In this document: piece after piece, positions 1 through 8,709 of the stretch | How positions within the stretch are numbered: the stretch's first letter is position 1 | Layout: every line of letters starts with the position of its first letter | Assembly: GCF_900142035.1 (NCBI RefSeq) | Contig: NZ_FQZI01000001.1 | Location: forward strand, 372,001 to 436,000 | Direction: 5' to 3' | Length of the DNA: 64,000 nucleotides | From: Flavobacterium terrae | Lineage (GTDB): Bacteria; Bacteroidota; Bacteroidia; Flavobacteriales; Flavobacteriaceae | Position numbers and translations under genes: made by a program | The notes under the pieces: generated by a model | The model's input: only the letters and a program-made list of their open reading frames with translations | The model's database searches: none | Told to the model about the DNA's origin: nothing

Positions 1-102
1 TTTTTTAATAAAATTTAACAGATATTTTATCTTTATAAATAAATATAACAACTCGTTTAACCTGTTTATTTCTGATTATCAGATATTTTATCCAAATAAA
101 AA

Positions 103-137
103 AAAGCCCTGATTTCGATTTGAAATCAGGGCTTTTA
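103..137 (-). terminator. Rho-independent terminator downstream of tex
   Basis: A near-perfect inverted repeat (AAAAGCCCTGATTT, a 7-nt loop, then AAATCAGGGCTTTT) is followed on the minus strand by a T-run. It begins 17 bp beyond the tex stop codon and so should end the tex transcript. Positions 1-102 hold no gene and no other clear signal; they are plain AT-rich sequence. Confidence 0.85.
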
Positions 138-153
138 ATACTATATAAATCTG

Positions 154-2277
154 TTAAAGAATCATCGTCAGCTGAATACGTTTTCTGGATTCATCAACCT
201 CAACAACTTTCACTTGCACGTGTTGATGCAGTTTTACCACTTCATTTACATCACTTACATAACTGTCTTTCAATTGTGAAACATGTACCAATCCGCTTTC
301 CTTGATTCCGATGTCGACAAAACAACCGAAAGCTGTTATATTATTCACAATTCCGGGTACAATCATTCCGCTGCGCACATCGGCAATGGTTTTTACATTC
401 GGGTCGAATTCGAAAATTTTAGCGGCTTTACGAGGATCCAATCCCGGTTTTTCTAATTCTTTCAAGATATCTTTGATACCCAAAATACCCACGTTTTCAG
501 TAATATAATTCTCCGGTTTAATTTGACTTATTTTTTCTTTGTTACCGATTAATTCATTGACTTTAACACCCAAATCTTTAGCCATTTTTTCTACCATTTT
601 ATACGATTCAGGATGCACTGCCGAATTATCCAACGGATTTTTACCGTCTTTAATTCGGATGAAGGCAGCAGCTTGTTGGAAAGCCTTTTCTCCCAAGCGT
701 GGCACTTTTTTCAATTGACTTCGGTCTTCAAATGCACCATTCTCACTTCGGTATGCGACGATATTTTCGGCCATTTTTTCACCAATACCCGAAACATAAC
801 TCAATAATGATTTGCTGGCTGTATTGATGTTGATTCCGACTGAGTTCACACAACGTACTACTGTAGTGTCTAATTCTTCTTTCAATTTCGTCTGATCTAC
901 ATCATGTTGATACTGTCCTACTCCGATTGATTTAGGATCAATTTTAACCAATTCGGCCAATGGATCAGATAAACGACGACCGATAGAAACGGCACCACGA
1001 ACTGTTACATCATAACTTCCAAATTCTTCCCTTGCAATTTTAGAAGCTGAATATACTGATGCGCCGGCTTCGGATACCACAAAAACCTGCACCGGTTTGT
1101 CAAAAGCAATTTTCTTGATAAAAAATTCGGTTTCACGACTCGCCGTTCCGTTACCGATTGAAATGGCTTCAATATTATACGCATTCACCATCGATTTTAC
1201 CTTTTTCATCGCCATAGTCGTTTCGTTTTGCGGTGCGTGAGGAAAAATGGTTTCATTGTACAACAAATCGCCTTTCTCATCCAGACATACCACTTTACAA
1301 CCTGTTCTAAAACCAGGGTCGATCGCTAAAATTCGTTTTTCACCTAAAGGCGGTGCCAATAACAACTGACTCAAGTTTCCGGCAAAAACATCAATTGCTT
1401 TGATGTCAGCTTTTTCCTTCGCTTCCTGTAATGTTTCATTTGAAATAGCAGGCTCCAATAAACGCTTGTAACTGTCTTTGATCGCCAATTCTAAATGTTG
1501 AGTAGTATCGTTATTCGATTTGATGATGTTATCTTCAATGAATGCAATAGCTTCTTCTTTTTCAATTTCTACATTCAGTTTGACAAAACCTTCCGCTTCT
1601 GCTCTCAACATTGCCAATAAACGATGTGAAGGTGCTTTGCTTATAGGTTCCGCCCAATCAAAATACTGTGAAAATTTTTGAGCGGCTTCATCTTCTTTTT
1701 TGGTTTTAACTACTTTAGTAGTGATTTCCGCTTTGCGTTGAAACATGCGGCGCAGATTTTTACGGATGTAAATATTCTCATTGATCCATTCGGCAATGAT
1801 ATCGCGTGCACCCTGTAATGCCTCGTCTTCGTTTGCTACTTTAGCATTGATATATTTTGAAGCCAAAAATTCGATGTCATCGTTACGTTGCGACATGATG
1901 ATTTTTGCCAAAGGCTCCAATCCATTTTCACGTGCTGTATCAGCTTTGGTTTTCTTTTTCTTTTTATAAGGAAGGTATAAATCTTCTATTTCCTGTAAAT
2001 CAAAACTATTTTCAATTTTTGATTTCAGCTCAGGTGTTAAAGCATTTTGCTCTTCGATTGATTTTAAAATACTTTCTTTACGTTTTACAATATCATCATA
2101 TTGCTTGTTAAGTTTAGCGATTTGCTCAATCACTACCTCATCTAAATTACCTGTTTTATCTTTACGGTAACGTGCGATGAAAGGAATAGTGCAATCTTCG
2201 GAAAGCAATTGCAGCGTCGCTTCAATATTTTTTGGAGCAGTAGGAACTACTTTTAAAATGTATTCTAAATTTGTCAT
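154..2277 (-). CDS. tex: Tex-family RNA-binding S1 domain protein
   Basis: Tex/YhgF-type nucleic-acid-binding protein of 707 residues, the usual family length. In order it shows the helical Tex N-terminal part (about residues 5-190), a YqgF/RNase H-like core starting at 'RILAIDPGFRTGCK' (about residue 312), a helix-hairpin-helix block with 'INTASKSLLSYVSGIGEKMA' (about 486) and a C-terminal S1 domain containing 'GIVNNITAFGCFVDIG' (about 640-705). The frame is open 15 codons further upstream, but ATG at 2277 gives the family-typical start MTNLEYIL and leaves room for a promoter in the divergent gap to the next gene. Tex is a cytoplasmic factor that binds RNA and the transcription machinery; its exact role here is inferred from the family. 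Confidence 0.95.
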   Translation of the reverse strand: MTNLEYILKVVPTAPKNIEATLQLLSEDCTIPFIARYRKDKTGNLDEVVIEQIAKLNKQYDDIVKRKESILKSIEEQNALTPELKSKIENSFDLQEIEDLYLPYKKKKKTKADTARENGLEPLAKIIMSQRNDDIEFLASKYINAKVANEDEALQGARDIIAEWINENIYIRKNLRRMFQRKAEITTKVVKTKKEDEAAQKFSQYFDWAEPISKAPSHRLLAMLRAEAEGFVKLNVEIEKEEAIAFIEDNIIKSNNDTTQHLELAIKDSYKRLLEPAISNETLQEAKEKADIKAIDVFAGNLSQLLLAPPLGEKRILAIDPGFRTGCKVVCLDEKGDLLYNETIFPHAPQNETTMAMKKVKSMVNAYNIEAISIGNGTASRETEFFIKKIAFDKPVQVFVVSEAGASVYSASKIAREEFGSYDVTVRGAVSIGRRLSDPLAELVKIDPKSIGVGQYQHDVDQTKLKEELDTTVVRCVNSVGININTASKSLLSYVSGIGEKMAENIVAYRSENGAFEDRSQLKKVPRLGEKAFQQAAAFIRIKDGKNPLDNSAVHPESYKMVEKMAKDLGVKVNELIGNKEKISQIKPENYITENVGILGIKDILKELEKPGLDPRKAAKIFEFDPNVKTIADVRSGMIVPGIVNNITAFGCFVDIGIKESGLVHVSQLKDSYVSDVNEVVKLHQHVQVKVVEVDESRKRIQLTMIL

Positions 2278-2308
2278 TTTGTAAAATAAAATAAGGATGC
2301 TAAAATAG

Positions 2309-2316
2309 TATCTTTG
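2309..2316 (+). promoter_or_regulatory. Bacteroidota -7 promoter box for the DUF1294 gene
   Basis: TATCTTTG matches the Bacteroidota -7 consensus TAnnTTTG and sits 15 bp upstream of the ATG at 2332. No convincing -33 TTTG element was found at the usual distance. Confidence 0.45.
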
Positions 2317-2331
2317 CCGCAATTTTAAAGA

Positions 2332-2592
2332 ATGAAAATAGTATTACTTTATCTTATTTGTATTAATATTTTAACCTTATCATTGTTTGGTGTCGATAAA
2401 CTTTTGGCTATAAAAAACAAACGAAGAATCCCTGAAAAGGATTTATTGGCTTTTAGTTTTGTGGGAGGTGCTATAGGTGGTTTATTAGGAATGTTCATGT
2501 TTAATCACAAAGTTTCCAAAGGAAGTTTTTTATGGAAATTCACTTTTGTCCTTATCGCTCAAATCGTTCTTTTTGTTTTTATGCGAATCTAG
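2332..2592 (+). CDS. DUF1294 family small membrane protein
   Basis: An 86-residue membrane protein of the DUF1294 family. Three hydrophobic stretches are visible: residues 3-22, about 40-58 (GGAIGGLLGMFMF) and 66-84. Between the first two lies the typical family segment DKLLAIKNKRRIPEKDLL, and the HKVSKGSFLWKF motif precedes the last helix. The family has no established function. It is divergent from tex, and its 3' end overlaps the stop of the convergent downstream gene by 4 bp. Family assignment is fairly secure from the motif pattern; function is unknown. Confidence 0.85.
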   Translation: MKIVLLYLICINILTLSLFGVDKLLAIKNKRRIPEKDLLAFSFVGGAIGGLLGMFMFNHKVSKGSFLWKFTFVLIAQIVLFVFMRI

Positions 2593-3632
2593 TTTGATTT
2601 GTAATTACGTTTCATAAAATTCAATGCAGCCTCCATGACTTCACCCATTGACTTCGCGTTTTTGAAGTTTTTATCTTTTGTGAATTCGTAGGTTTCTTTT
2701 TTTAATTGTTCCAAATGAAATGTTGGAGACAGCATCATCGATTTCATTACGGATAATAAATCGGTTAATCGCTCTTCAGAATCTGCTAAACGTTTTACTA
2801 ACAATGATCGTTCTTCGTTTTGGTATTGATCAATAGAATCAGGTTCTAATTTCTCTTTTACCAATTCGGTAAACTGAAAATTTTCTTTAAAAAGATGTGG
2901 TTTGTATAATTTGAAATTGCCCTCATAACATTGTTGATCAAAATCGATAGCGCGAATTTTATAAACAATGTGATCGTAATCGTACGTTGGAATTACTACA
3001 AAATTATACGATCGCATATCTCCTAACAAACCTATCATACAGCGCTCGTTGAATTTGACAAACTCCTTCGCGATTTGTGTTTTTTCAGCTTCGGTGCATT
3101 TATTTAAATGTTCTTTTAAAAAAACATCTCCTGGAATTCCCACAATATGTTCTTCAATTAAAGTGCTTTCATACACCAAGAAATTAATACGATTGGGTGA
3201 TAAAATATGTTCTAATTCCAACCCGAAAATACGCGAAGCGTCGGCTTTTTTGATGTAAAAATGTGTGTAATTGTCGTTGAGTATATTTCTGACCTTTACT
3301 CTAAAAGGTTTTGAGTTTCCAAAACCGCAATAATCAATATAATCGACTGTAAGGTGTTTCAAGACTCTTTCATCACCATCTGAATGTAGTAAAGTATAAA
3401 TCTTCTTCAGACTTAAATCAATTTCTTTTCGGTCAAATTCATTGTAAAAAACACGTAACCAAAGGGTGTCTTCTCCCTTTTGATCGTATACAATAACCGA
3501 ACCCTGAAAACGTAATAAGTCGTCATAAAACACATTGGTTTTTGTTACCCTTTTATATTTTTCTAGGTACTGAAACAAATTTTCGGTTATGGAGTAATAT
3601 TGCTTTTTAAACAACGGAGCTTCTTCGTTCAT
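2589..3632 (-). CDS. Conserved hypothetical protein with kinase-like motifs
   Basis: A 347-residue cytoplasmic protein with no signal peptide or membrane helix. I do not recognise a named family. Around residues 195-235 it carries 'GLLGDMRSYNFVVIP' followed by 'IRAIDFDQQ', a spacing and pattern that resemble the catalytic loop (GDxxxxN) and the metal-binding D-F motif of aminoglycoside-phosphotransferase/HipA-like kinases. An unambiguous nucleotide-binding lysine region was not identified, so a kinase fold is inference only. The C-terminal third (about residues 260-347) is helical and charged. It is convergent with and overlaps the DUF1294 gene by 4 bp. Similar genes probably occur in other flavobacteria, but I could not check this. 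Confidence 0.7.
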   Translation of the reverse strand: MNEEAPLFKKQYYSITENLFQYLEKYKRVTKTNVFYDDLLRFQGSVIVYDQKGEDTLWLRVFYNEFDRKEIDLSLKKIYTLLHSDGDERVLKHLTVDYIDYCGFGNSKPFRVKVRNILNDNYTHFYIKKADASRIFGLELEHILSPNRINFLVYESTLIEEHIVGIPGDVFLKEHLNKCTEAEKTQIAKEFVKFNERCMIGLLGDMRSYNFVVIPTYDYDHIVYKIRAIDFDQQCYEGNFKLYKPHLFKENFQFTELVKEKLEPDSIDQYQNEERSLLVKRLADSEERLTDLLSVMKSMMLSPTFHLEQLKKETYEFTKDKNFKNAKSMGEVMEAALNFMKRNYKSN

Positions 3633-3712
3633 AAATAAATGACAGTTTGAAACAAATTTGAGAAAAGTAAAGTTACTTGAATTATTTTATGTTCATCAAA
3701 AGAAATACGTAT

Positions 3713-3720
3713 TACTTTTG
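3713..3720 (+). promoter_or_regulatory. Bacteroidota -7 promoter box for the TRIC-type gene
   Basis: TACTTTTG matches TAnnTTTG and lies 17 bp before the ATG at 3738. The -33 element is not evident. Confidence 0.45.
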
Positions 3721-3737
3721 TATCAATAATCGATTCC

Positions 3738-4340
3738 ATGGATGCTTTACAAGTCATAACCTATACAGGGGTTTTTGTTTTTGCTGTTACCGGTGTTTTA
3801 AAAGCCCGTACCAAACGCTTTGATATTTTTGGAGCTGCTGTTTTGGCTTTTGTAACCGCTTATGGCGGTGGAACAATACGTGACTTACTAATTGGTATCA
3901 GGCCAGTTAATTGGGTAAACGACAACTTGGCTATTTTCATAGTGCTTGCCTCAACCATTGTTACCTTTTTCTTTAAGATGAATACCAACATTATCAAAAA
4001 GGTTATTTTTTTAATAGATGCATTTGGTATTGGTTTGTTTACAATTGTGGGAATTCAAGTTGCTTTACGCTCAGGAATTTCAAGCGGATATGCTTTAGTA
4101 ATGGGAATTATCACAGCAACGTTTGGAGGATTGTTAGCCGATGTTTTATGTAATAAAGTACCCAGTATTTTAAAGCCAGGCGAATTGTACGCCACTGCTT
4201 GTTTAATTGGCGGGAGCTTATATTTACTATTTTTGAATTATGATTTTCAATCAGACGTGAGTATGTTGATAGGGATTTTAGTAATCGCTTCTATCCGAAT
4301 TTTTGCTATTCGTAAAAAACTACAATTACCAAGGATTTAA
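3738..4340 (+). CDS. Trimeric intracellular cation (TRIC/UPF0126) channel family protein
   Basis: A 200-residue integral membrane protein of the TRIC/UPF0126 family (YadS/YicG-like), built from two glycine-rich membrane repeats. The first repeat has 'AVTGVLKARTKRFDIFGAAV' followed by the signature 'YGGGTIRDLLIG' and 'PVNW' (residues about 17-60). The second has 'DAFGIGLFTIVGIQVAL' and 'GIITATFGGLLADVLCNKVP' (residues about 92-143). Seven hydrophobic segments can be counted. Bacterial members form trimeric cation channels; the physiological role in this organism is unknown. The stop codon overlaps that of the convergent CDF gene by 4 bp. Confidence 0.9.
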   Translation: MDALQVITYTGVFVFAVTGVLKARTKRFDIFGAAVLAFVTAYGGGTIRDLLIGIRPVNWVNDNLAIFIVLASTIVTFFFKMNTNIIKKVIFLIDAFGIGLFTIVGIQVALRSGISSGYALVMGIITATFGGLLADVLCNKVPSILKPGELYATACLIGGSLYLLFLNYDFQSDVSMLIGILVIASIRIFAIRKKLQLPRI

Positions 4341-5251
4341 TCTTGTACAATAAAATCTTTTGGGTCTTCTTTTTTAAATTCTGGTTGAATATTAATATGA
4401 TTGATACCAAATTTAGTAAACAACACAATCTCCAATTCGTGAAGTAAATCATTGAATTCACTCATTAAGATATTCTCTGCACAATCTAAGTGAGCTTCTA
4501 GATGCAGTTCTTCTTCATTCAAATGCCAAACGTGAATGTGATGCAATTTTCCAACTCCAGGAATTTTATGCACTTCTCTAACAATTTCTTTAATGTCAAT
4601 ATGTTCTGGTGTAAACAACATCAACATTTTTGTAGAACTTTTTAGTAAATCAAATCCAACATAAATTAAATAAATTGATATTAGCAAAGTCATTACACCA
4701 TCGACCCAAAACCATCCATAAAACTTCATTAATAGACCTCCAACCAAAACAGCTACAGAAGCCATCATATCTGTTAATAAATGCAAATAAGCTGATTTCA
4801 TATTCAAATTATGATCAGCATCTTTTTTTAATAAAAGAACAGAAGATCCATTTACCACTATCCCTAGTATTGCCAACCAAATAACCATCCCAGATTTTAT
4901 GGGTTCAGGGTGAAAAAATCTAAGAATCGCTTCATAGCCCAAATAAATAGCTACTAAAAGAAGTGTAAATGCATTTACAAAAGCTGCAATCAGTTCAGCG
5001 CGTTTGTAACCAAAAGTATTATTTATAGAAGCTTTTCTTCTGGATAATTTATGTGCAACATAACTAAAGACTAAAGAAATAACATCTGAAAAATTATGCA
5101 AGGCATCAGATATCAAAGCCAAACTACCCGAGATCAATCCACCCACAACCTGTGCGGCAGTTATCAATAAGTTTAAAATAATAGAAAAAACAAGATTCTT
5201 GCCCTCTACTTCGTGTTTGTGAATGTGTACATGGTTATGGCTATGAGACAT
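4337..5251 (-). CDS. Cation diffusion facilitator (CzcD/ZitB-like) metal exporter
   Basis: A 304-residue CDF transporter that exports divalent metal, probably Zn(2+), in exchange for protons across the inner membrane. It has a histidine-rich N-terminus (HSHNHVHIHKH, residues 3-13), six membrane segments, and the two metal-site motifs of the family: 'DALHNFSDV' in the second helix and 'HLLTDMMAS' in the fifth. A cytoplasmic C-terminal domain of about 100 residues contains 'IHVWHLNEEELHLEAHLD'. The start at 5251 gives the expected His-rich leader. A terminator hairpin separates it from rpiB upstream, so it is probably transcribed separately. Metal specificity cannot be read from the sequence. 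Confidence 0.93.
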   Translation of the reverse strand: MSHSHNHVHIHKHEVEGKNLVFSIILNLLITAAQVVGGLISGSLALISDALHNFSDVISLVFSYVAHKLSRRKASINNTFGYKRAELIAAFVNAFTLLLVAIYLGYEAILRFFHPEPIKSGMVIWLAILGIVVNGSSVLLLKKDADHNLNMKSAYLHLLTDMMASVAVLVGGLLMKFYGWFWVDGVMTLLISIYLIYVGFDLLKSSTKMLMLFTPEHIDIKEIVREVHKIPGVGKLHHIHVWHLNEEELHLEAHLDCAENILMSEFNDLLHELEIVLFTKFGINHINIQPEFKKEDPKDFIVQD

Positions 5252-5277
5252 AATACTTTTGAATAATGGTAAAGAAA

Positions 5278-5300
5278 AAACTCCTTAAATTAAGGAGTTT
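5278..5300 (-). terminator. Terminator between rpiB and the CDF gene
   Basis: Inverted repeat AAACTCCTT/AAGGAGTTT with a 5-nt loop lies 7 bp beyond the rpiB stop codon. On the minus strand it is followed by a T-rich tract, so it can end the rpiB transcript. Confidence 0.7.
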
Positions 5301-5307
5301 GTATTTG

Positions 5308-5739
5308 TTATTTGCAAGCAATTTTATTTACTCTGTTGGCATGTCTTCCTCCTTCAAATTCTGTTATAAGGAATACCTCAACCATTTCTATCGCTTGTTG
5401 AATAGAAGTATATCTCGCAGGAATACTTATTATATTAGCATTATTGTGTTGACGCGCTAATTCGGCAATTTCAACCGTCCAACATAATGCACAACGAATA
5501 TCTTGGTGTTTATTAGCTGTCATGGCAATTCCATTTCCGCTTCCACAAATTACAATACCAAAATCCGCTTTTTTAGTTTCCACATCATATGCCACTGGGT
5601 GCCCAAAATCAGGATAATCAACACTATCAAAAGTATCTGTACCATGGTTAATAACTGTGTGACCGTTTGTCTCTAAGTATTTTACAATAGCGTGTTTGTA
5701 ATCTGGACCTGCGTGGTCGTTTCCTATCGAAATTGTCAT
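5308..5739 (-). CDS. rpiB: Ribose 5-phosphate isomerase B
   Basis: A 143-residue RpiB/LacAB-type sugar-phosphate isomerase interconverting ribose 5-phosphate and ribulose 5-phosphate in the pentose phosphate pathway. Family signatures are 'IGNDHAGPDYK' at the N-terminus (residues 5-15), 'DYPDFGHPVA' (about 42-51) and the catalytic-cysteine loop 'GIVICGSGNGIAMTANK' (about 61-77). Length is normal. It is the last minus-strand gene before the 772-bp gene-free region, and transcription diverges from rnr across that gap. Confidence 0.94.
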   Translation of the reverse strand: MTISIGNDHAGPDYKHAIVKYLETNGHTVINHGTDTFDSVDYPDFGHPVAYDVETKKADFGIVICGSGNGIAMTANKHQDIRCALCWTVEIAELARQHNNANIISIPARYTSIQQAIEMVEVFLITEFEGGRHANRVNKIACK

Positions 5740-6511
5740 ATTATAAGTGTTAAGTTGTGTGTTTTAATTTTTTACAAAAATACAGAATTATACAAAGCTT
5801 AAAAAAGATTCAAAGTATTTAATCTGTATTTTATTTTTACATTAATAGAGAATATTAATAGCTTGTGAAAAATTTTAATATTCTAAAAATCAAGAAATTA
5901 TAATTAATTCAAACACTTGTTAACCAATGTTAATAAAAATAACTCATCTCTTTGAAATCAACATATTAGCATTTAACAACTTTTGTTAATAACTCAGGAA
6001 AGAAAATAAGAACTATTTTTTGGTTGTATCAATTAAAATTGTAATCCAAAACCTAAATTAAAAATCCAAGAAAAGTTTCTTCAACTTTTAGAAAAATTAT
6101 CCAATAGAAATCAACAGTTATTAACATAAATTAACCAGTTAACTTATCAAAAAAAATAGTATAAAAATAAAAATTAACAATTGTTAATAAGCAAAAATAA
6201 ATCATTTGTTTTCAATTCATTACTACTCTAACAAGTTGTTAATATCGTTGTATAACTTTGTATAACTCTACAACAATACATAAAATTGAAAAGTTTTCAG
6301 CCTTATCAACACCCTATCATAACCATCATAAATTTTAATTTTTTAAAAATCTCTTTTTGTTGTTTTTAGTTATTGTTAAAAACTCTTGAATTTTAAAAAA
6401 ATTAAAAGTGTTAAAGTTTAAATAGTAGTTGAAAAGTTATATTTATTTTAAAACTGGTTACTCTTTACTCATAACTGTAAACTATTTTGTAATTTTCAGC
6501 TGTAATTAAAA
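5740..6511. other. Gene-free AT-rich region with clustered TGTTAATAA boxes; candidate replication origin
   Basis: This is the longest gene-free stretch in the window, between divergent rpiB and rnr. It contains exact TGTTAATAA boxes at 5928-5936, 5984-5992 and 6182-6190 on the plus strand and at 6118-6126 on the minus strand. A one-mismatch copy (TGTTAATAT) lies at 6237-6245, and TTATCAACA lies at 6303-6311; the latter is one base from both the local box and the classical DnaA box TTATCCACA. A 14-bp palindrome TTAACAATTGTTAA spans 6174-6187. No open frame with coding character is visible. The box cluster, AT-richness and divergent flanking genes fit an oriC, but dnaA is not nearby, so this is inference. 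Confidence 0.45.
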
Positions 6512-8698
6512 ATGAAGATGAGTAAAAAGCCTAGAAGATTTAGTAAAGGAGTAAAAGATTTTTCTGGAAAAATTTTAAAAATACTTTCAAAAGAAGCGAA
6601 TAAACCTTTTAACTATAAACAGATAGCGGCTAAATTAGAAGTAGATGATACAAAAAGCCGTAACGAAATTATTAAAGACCTTAAAATTTTAGCTTCAAAA
6701 AAGCAGATTATAGAAATAGAACCTGGTAAGTATATTGTTAAAGCCCAAAGTCAAGATTACTACGAAGGTACAATCGACATGACTTCTCGTAAAACAGCTT
6801 ATTTTGTTTCTGACGAATTTGAAGAAGATGTATTTATACCAACGAATAATTTGAACCATGCTCTTGATGGTGACAAAGTTAAAGTGTATGTATATAATCG
6901 TCGAAAAGGAAAAAGACCTGAAGCTGAAGTAATTGAAGTTATAGAAAGAAATCGTACGGAATTTGTTGGAGTAATTGATGTGCAAAAGAATTTTGCTTTT
7001 GTAACTACTGCCAATGCAAAAATGTATACTGATATTTTTATCCCAAAAGATAAAATTGGAGAAGCAACAGATGGAGATGTAGTTTTAGTAAAAATTGAAG
7101 ATTGGCCTAAAAAAGCAGATTCTCCTTTTGGAATGGTTATAAAAGTTTTAGGAAGACCTGGCGAACATGATACAGAAATTCATGCGATACTTGCTGAATA
7201 TGGTTTGCCATATGATTTCCCTTTAGAAGTAGAAGCGTATGCTAAAAAATTAGATACTTCTATTCAAGCAGAAGAAATTGCAAAACGTCGTGACATGCGT
7301 GATGTACTTACATTCACTATTGATCCAAAAGATGCCAAAGATTTTGATGATGCTTTATCGTTTAGAAAATTAGAAAATGGTCATTATGAAATAGGTGTTC
7401 ATATTGCCGATGTGTCTCACTATGTTCAAGAAGGAACTATCTTAGATGATGAAGCTTTTAAACGAGCAACTTCGGTTTATTTAGTAGATCGTGTAGTTCC
7501 AATGCTTCCAGAAGTGTTGAGTAATTTTGCATGTTCATTGAGACCAAATGAAGAAAAGTATACTTTTTCTGCTATTTTCGAAATCAATGAAAAAGCACAA
7601 GTTACCAATCAATGGTTTGGAAGAACAGTAATTTATTCTGACCAAAGATTTGCTTATGAAGAAGCACAGCATATCATTGAAACGAAATCAAATACAATTC
7701 CTGCCGAAATATCATTAACTGGAGAAGAATATATTGTTAAGAATGAGATAGTTGAAGCTACTTTAAAACTAGATGAATTGGCTAAAATATTTAGAAGAAA
7801 TAGAATGAATAATGGTGCTATTTCTTTTGATAAAGTAGAAGTAAAATTCAAATTGGATGAAAATGATGAACCTGTTGGAGTATATTTCAAAATAGCTAAA
7901 GATGCCAATCATCTAATTGAAGAATTCATGTTATTAGCAAATCGTAAAGTTGCTGAATACATTGGAAAACAAAAGAAAACATTTGTGTATCGTATTCACG
8001 ATGAACCAGATGAAAATAAATTAATGAACCTTCAAGGAGTGATTTCGAAGTTTGGATATAGTTTAAATTTCAAATCCAAAGAAACGATTTCAAAATCATT
8101 GAATACATTATTGGAAGATGTCATTGGTAAGAAAGAACAAAACATGGTCGATACTTTAGCAATTCGAACTATGAGTAAAGCCAAATATTCTACCGAAAAC
8201 ATTGGACATTATGGATTAGCATTTGATTATTATTCACATTTCACTTCACCTATTCGTCGTTATCCCGATGTAATGGTGCATCGATTGTTACAACAATATC
8301 TTGATGGAGCAAAAAGTGCTGATGAAGAAGTGTATGAAGAAAAATGTGTTCATTCTTCCAACATGGAAAATTCGGCCAGTAGTGCCGAACGTGATTCGAT
8401 TAAGTACATGCAAGTTAAATACATGCAAGATCATCAAGATCAAGAGTTTTTAGGAGTAATTTCTGGTGTAACCGAATGGGGAATTTATGTAGAAATTGTA
8501 GAAAACAAATGTGAAGGAATGGTACGTATTCGTGAGATTAAAGACGATTATTACACATTTGATGAAAAGCAATATGCTTTAGTTGGAGAAACAACAAAGA
8601 GTTTATTACAACTTGGTGATGAAGTTTGGGTCAAAGTAAAAAATGCCGATTTAGTTAAAAAACAATTAGATTTTCATTTTATAAGAAGAAACGAGTAA
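6512..8698 (+). CDS. rnr: Ribonuclease R
   Basis: A 728-residue 3'-5' exoribonuclease of the RNB family that degrades structured RNA in the cytoplasm. The N-terminus carries a winged-helix-like region and cold-shock-type OB domains (residues about 20-230). The RNB catalytic domain has the acidic active-site motif DPKDAKDFDD with Asp271, Asp277, Asp279 and Asp280, and the later segment 'YSHFTSPIRRYPDVMVHRLL'. The C-terminal S1 domain begins near 'EFLGVISGVTEWGIYVE' (about residue 645). The stop lies 11 bp before the DUF2807 gene. The long AT-rich region upstream presumably carries the promoter. Confidence 0.96.
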   Translation: MKMSKKPRRFSKGVKDFSGKILKILSKEANKPFNYKQIAAKLEVDDTKSRNEIIKDLKILASKKQIIEIEPGKYIVKAQSQDYYEGTIDMTSRKTAYFVSDEFEEDVFIPTNNLNHALDGDKVKVYVYNRRKGKRPEAEVIEVIERNRTEFVGVIDVQKNFAFVTTANAKMYTDIFIPKDKIGEATDGDVVLVKIEDWPKKADSPFGMVIKVLGRPGEHDTEIHAILAEYGLPYDFPLEVEAYAKKLDTSIQAEEIAKRRDMRDVLTFTIDPKDAKDFDDALSFRKLENGHYEIGVHIADVSHYVQEGTILDDEAFKRATSVYLVDRVVPMLPEVLSNFACSLRPNEEKYTFSAIFEINEKAQVTNQWFGRTVIYSDQRFAYEEAQHIIETKSNTIPAEISLTGEEYIVKNEIVEATLKLDELAKIFRRNRMNNGAISFDKVEVKFKLDENDEPVGVYFKIAKDANHLIEEFMLLANRKVAEYIGKQKKTFVYRIHDEPDENKLMNLQGVISKFGYSLNFKSKETISKSLNTLLEDVIGKKEQNMVDTLAIRTMSKAKYSTENIGHYGLAFDYYSHFTSPIRRYPDVMVHRLLQQYLDGAKSADEEVYEEKCVHSSNMENSASSAERDSIKYMQVKYMQDHQDQEFLGVISGVTEWGIYVEIVENKCEGMVRIREIKDDYYTFDEKQYALVGETTKSLLQLGDEVWVKVKNADLVKKQLDFHFIRRNE

Positions 8699-8709
8699 AA
8701 TTTAACCAT

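Noticed and set aside
1929-1934. CACGTG hexamers in tex (1929-1934 and 217-222)
   Set aside because: The arms do not match parS beyond the hexamer; such hexamers can occur by chance.
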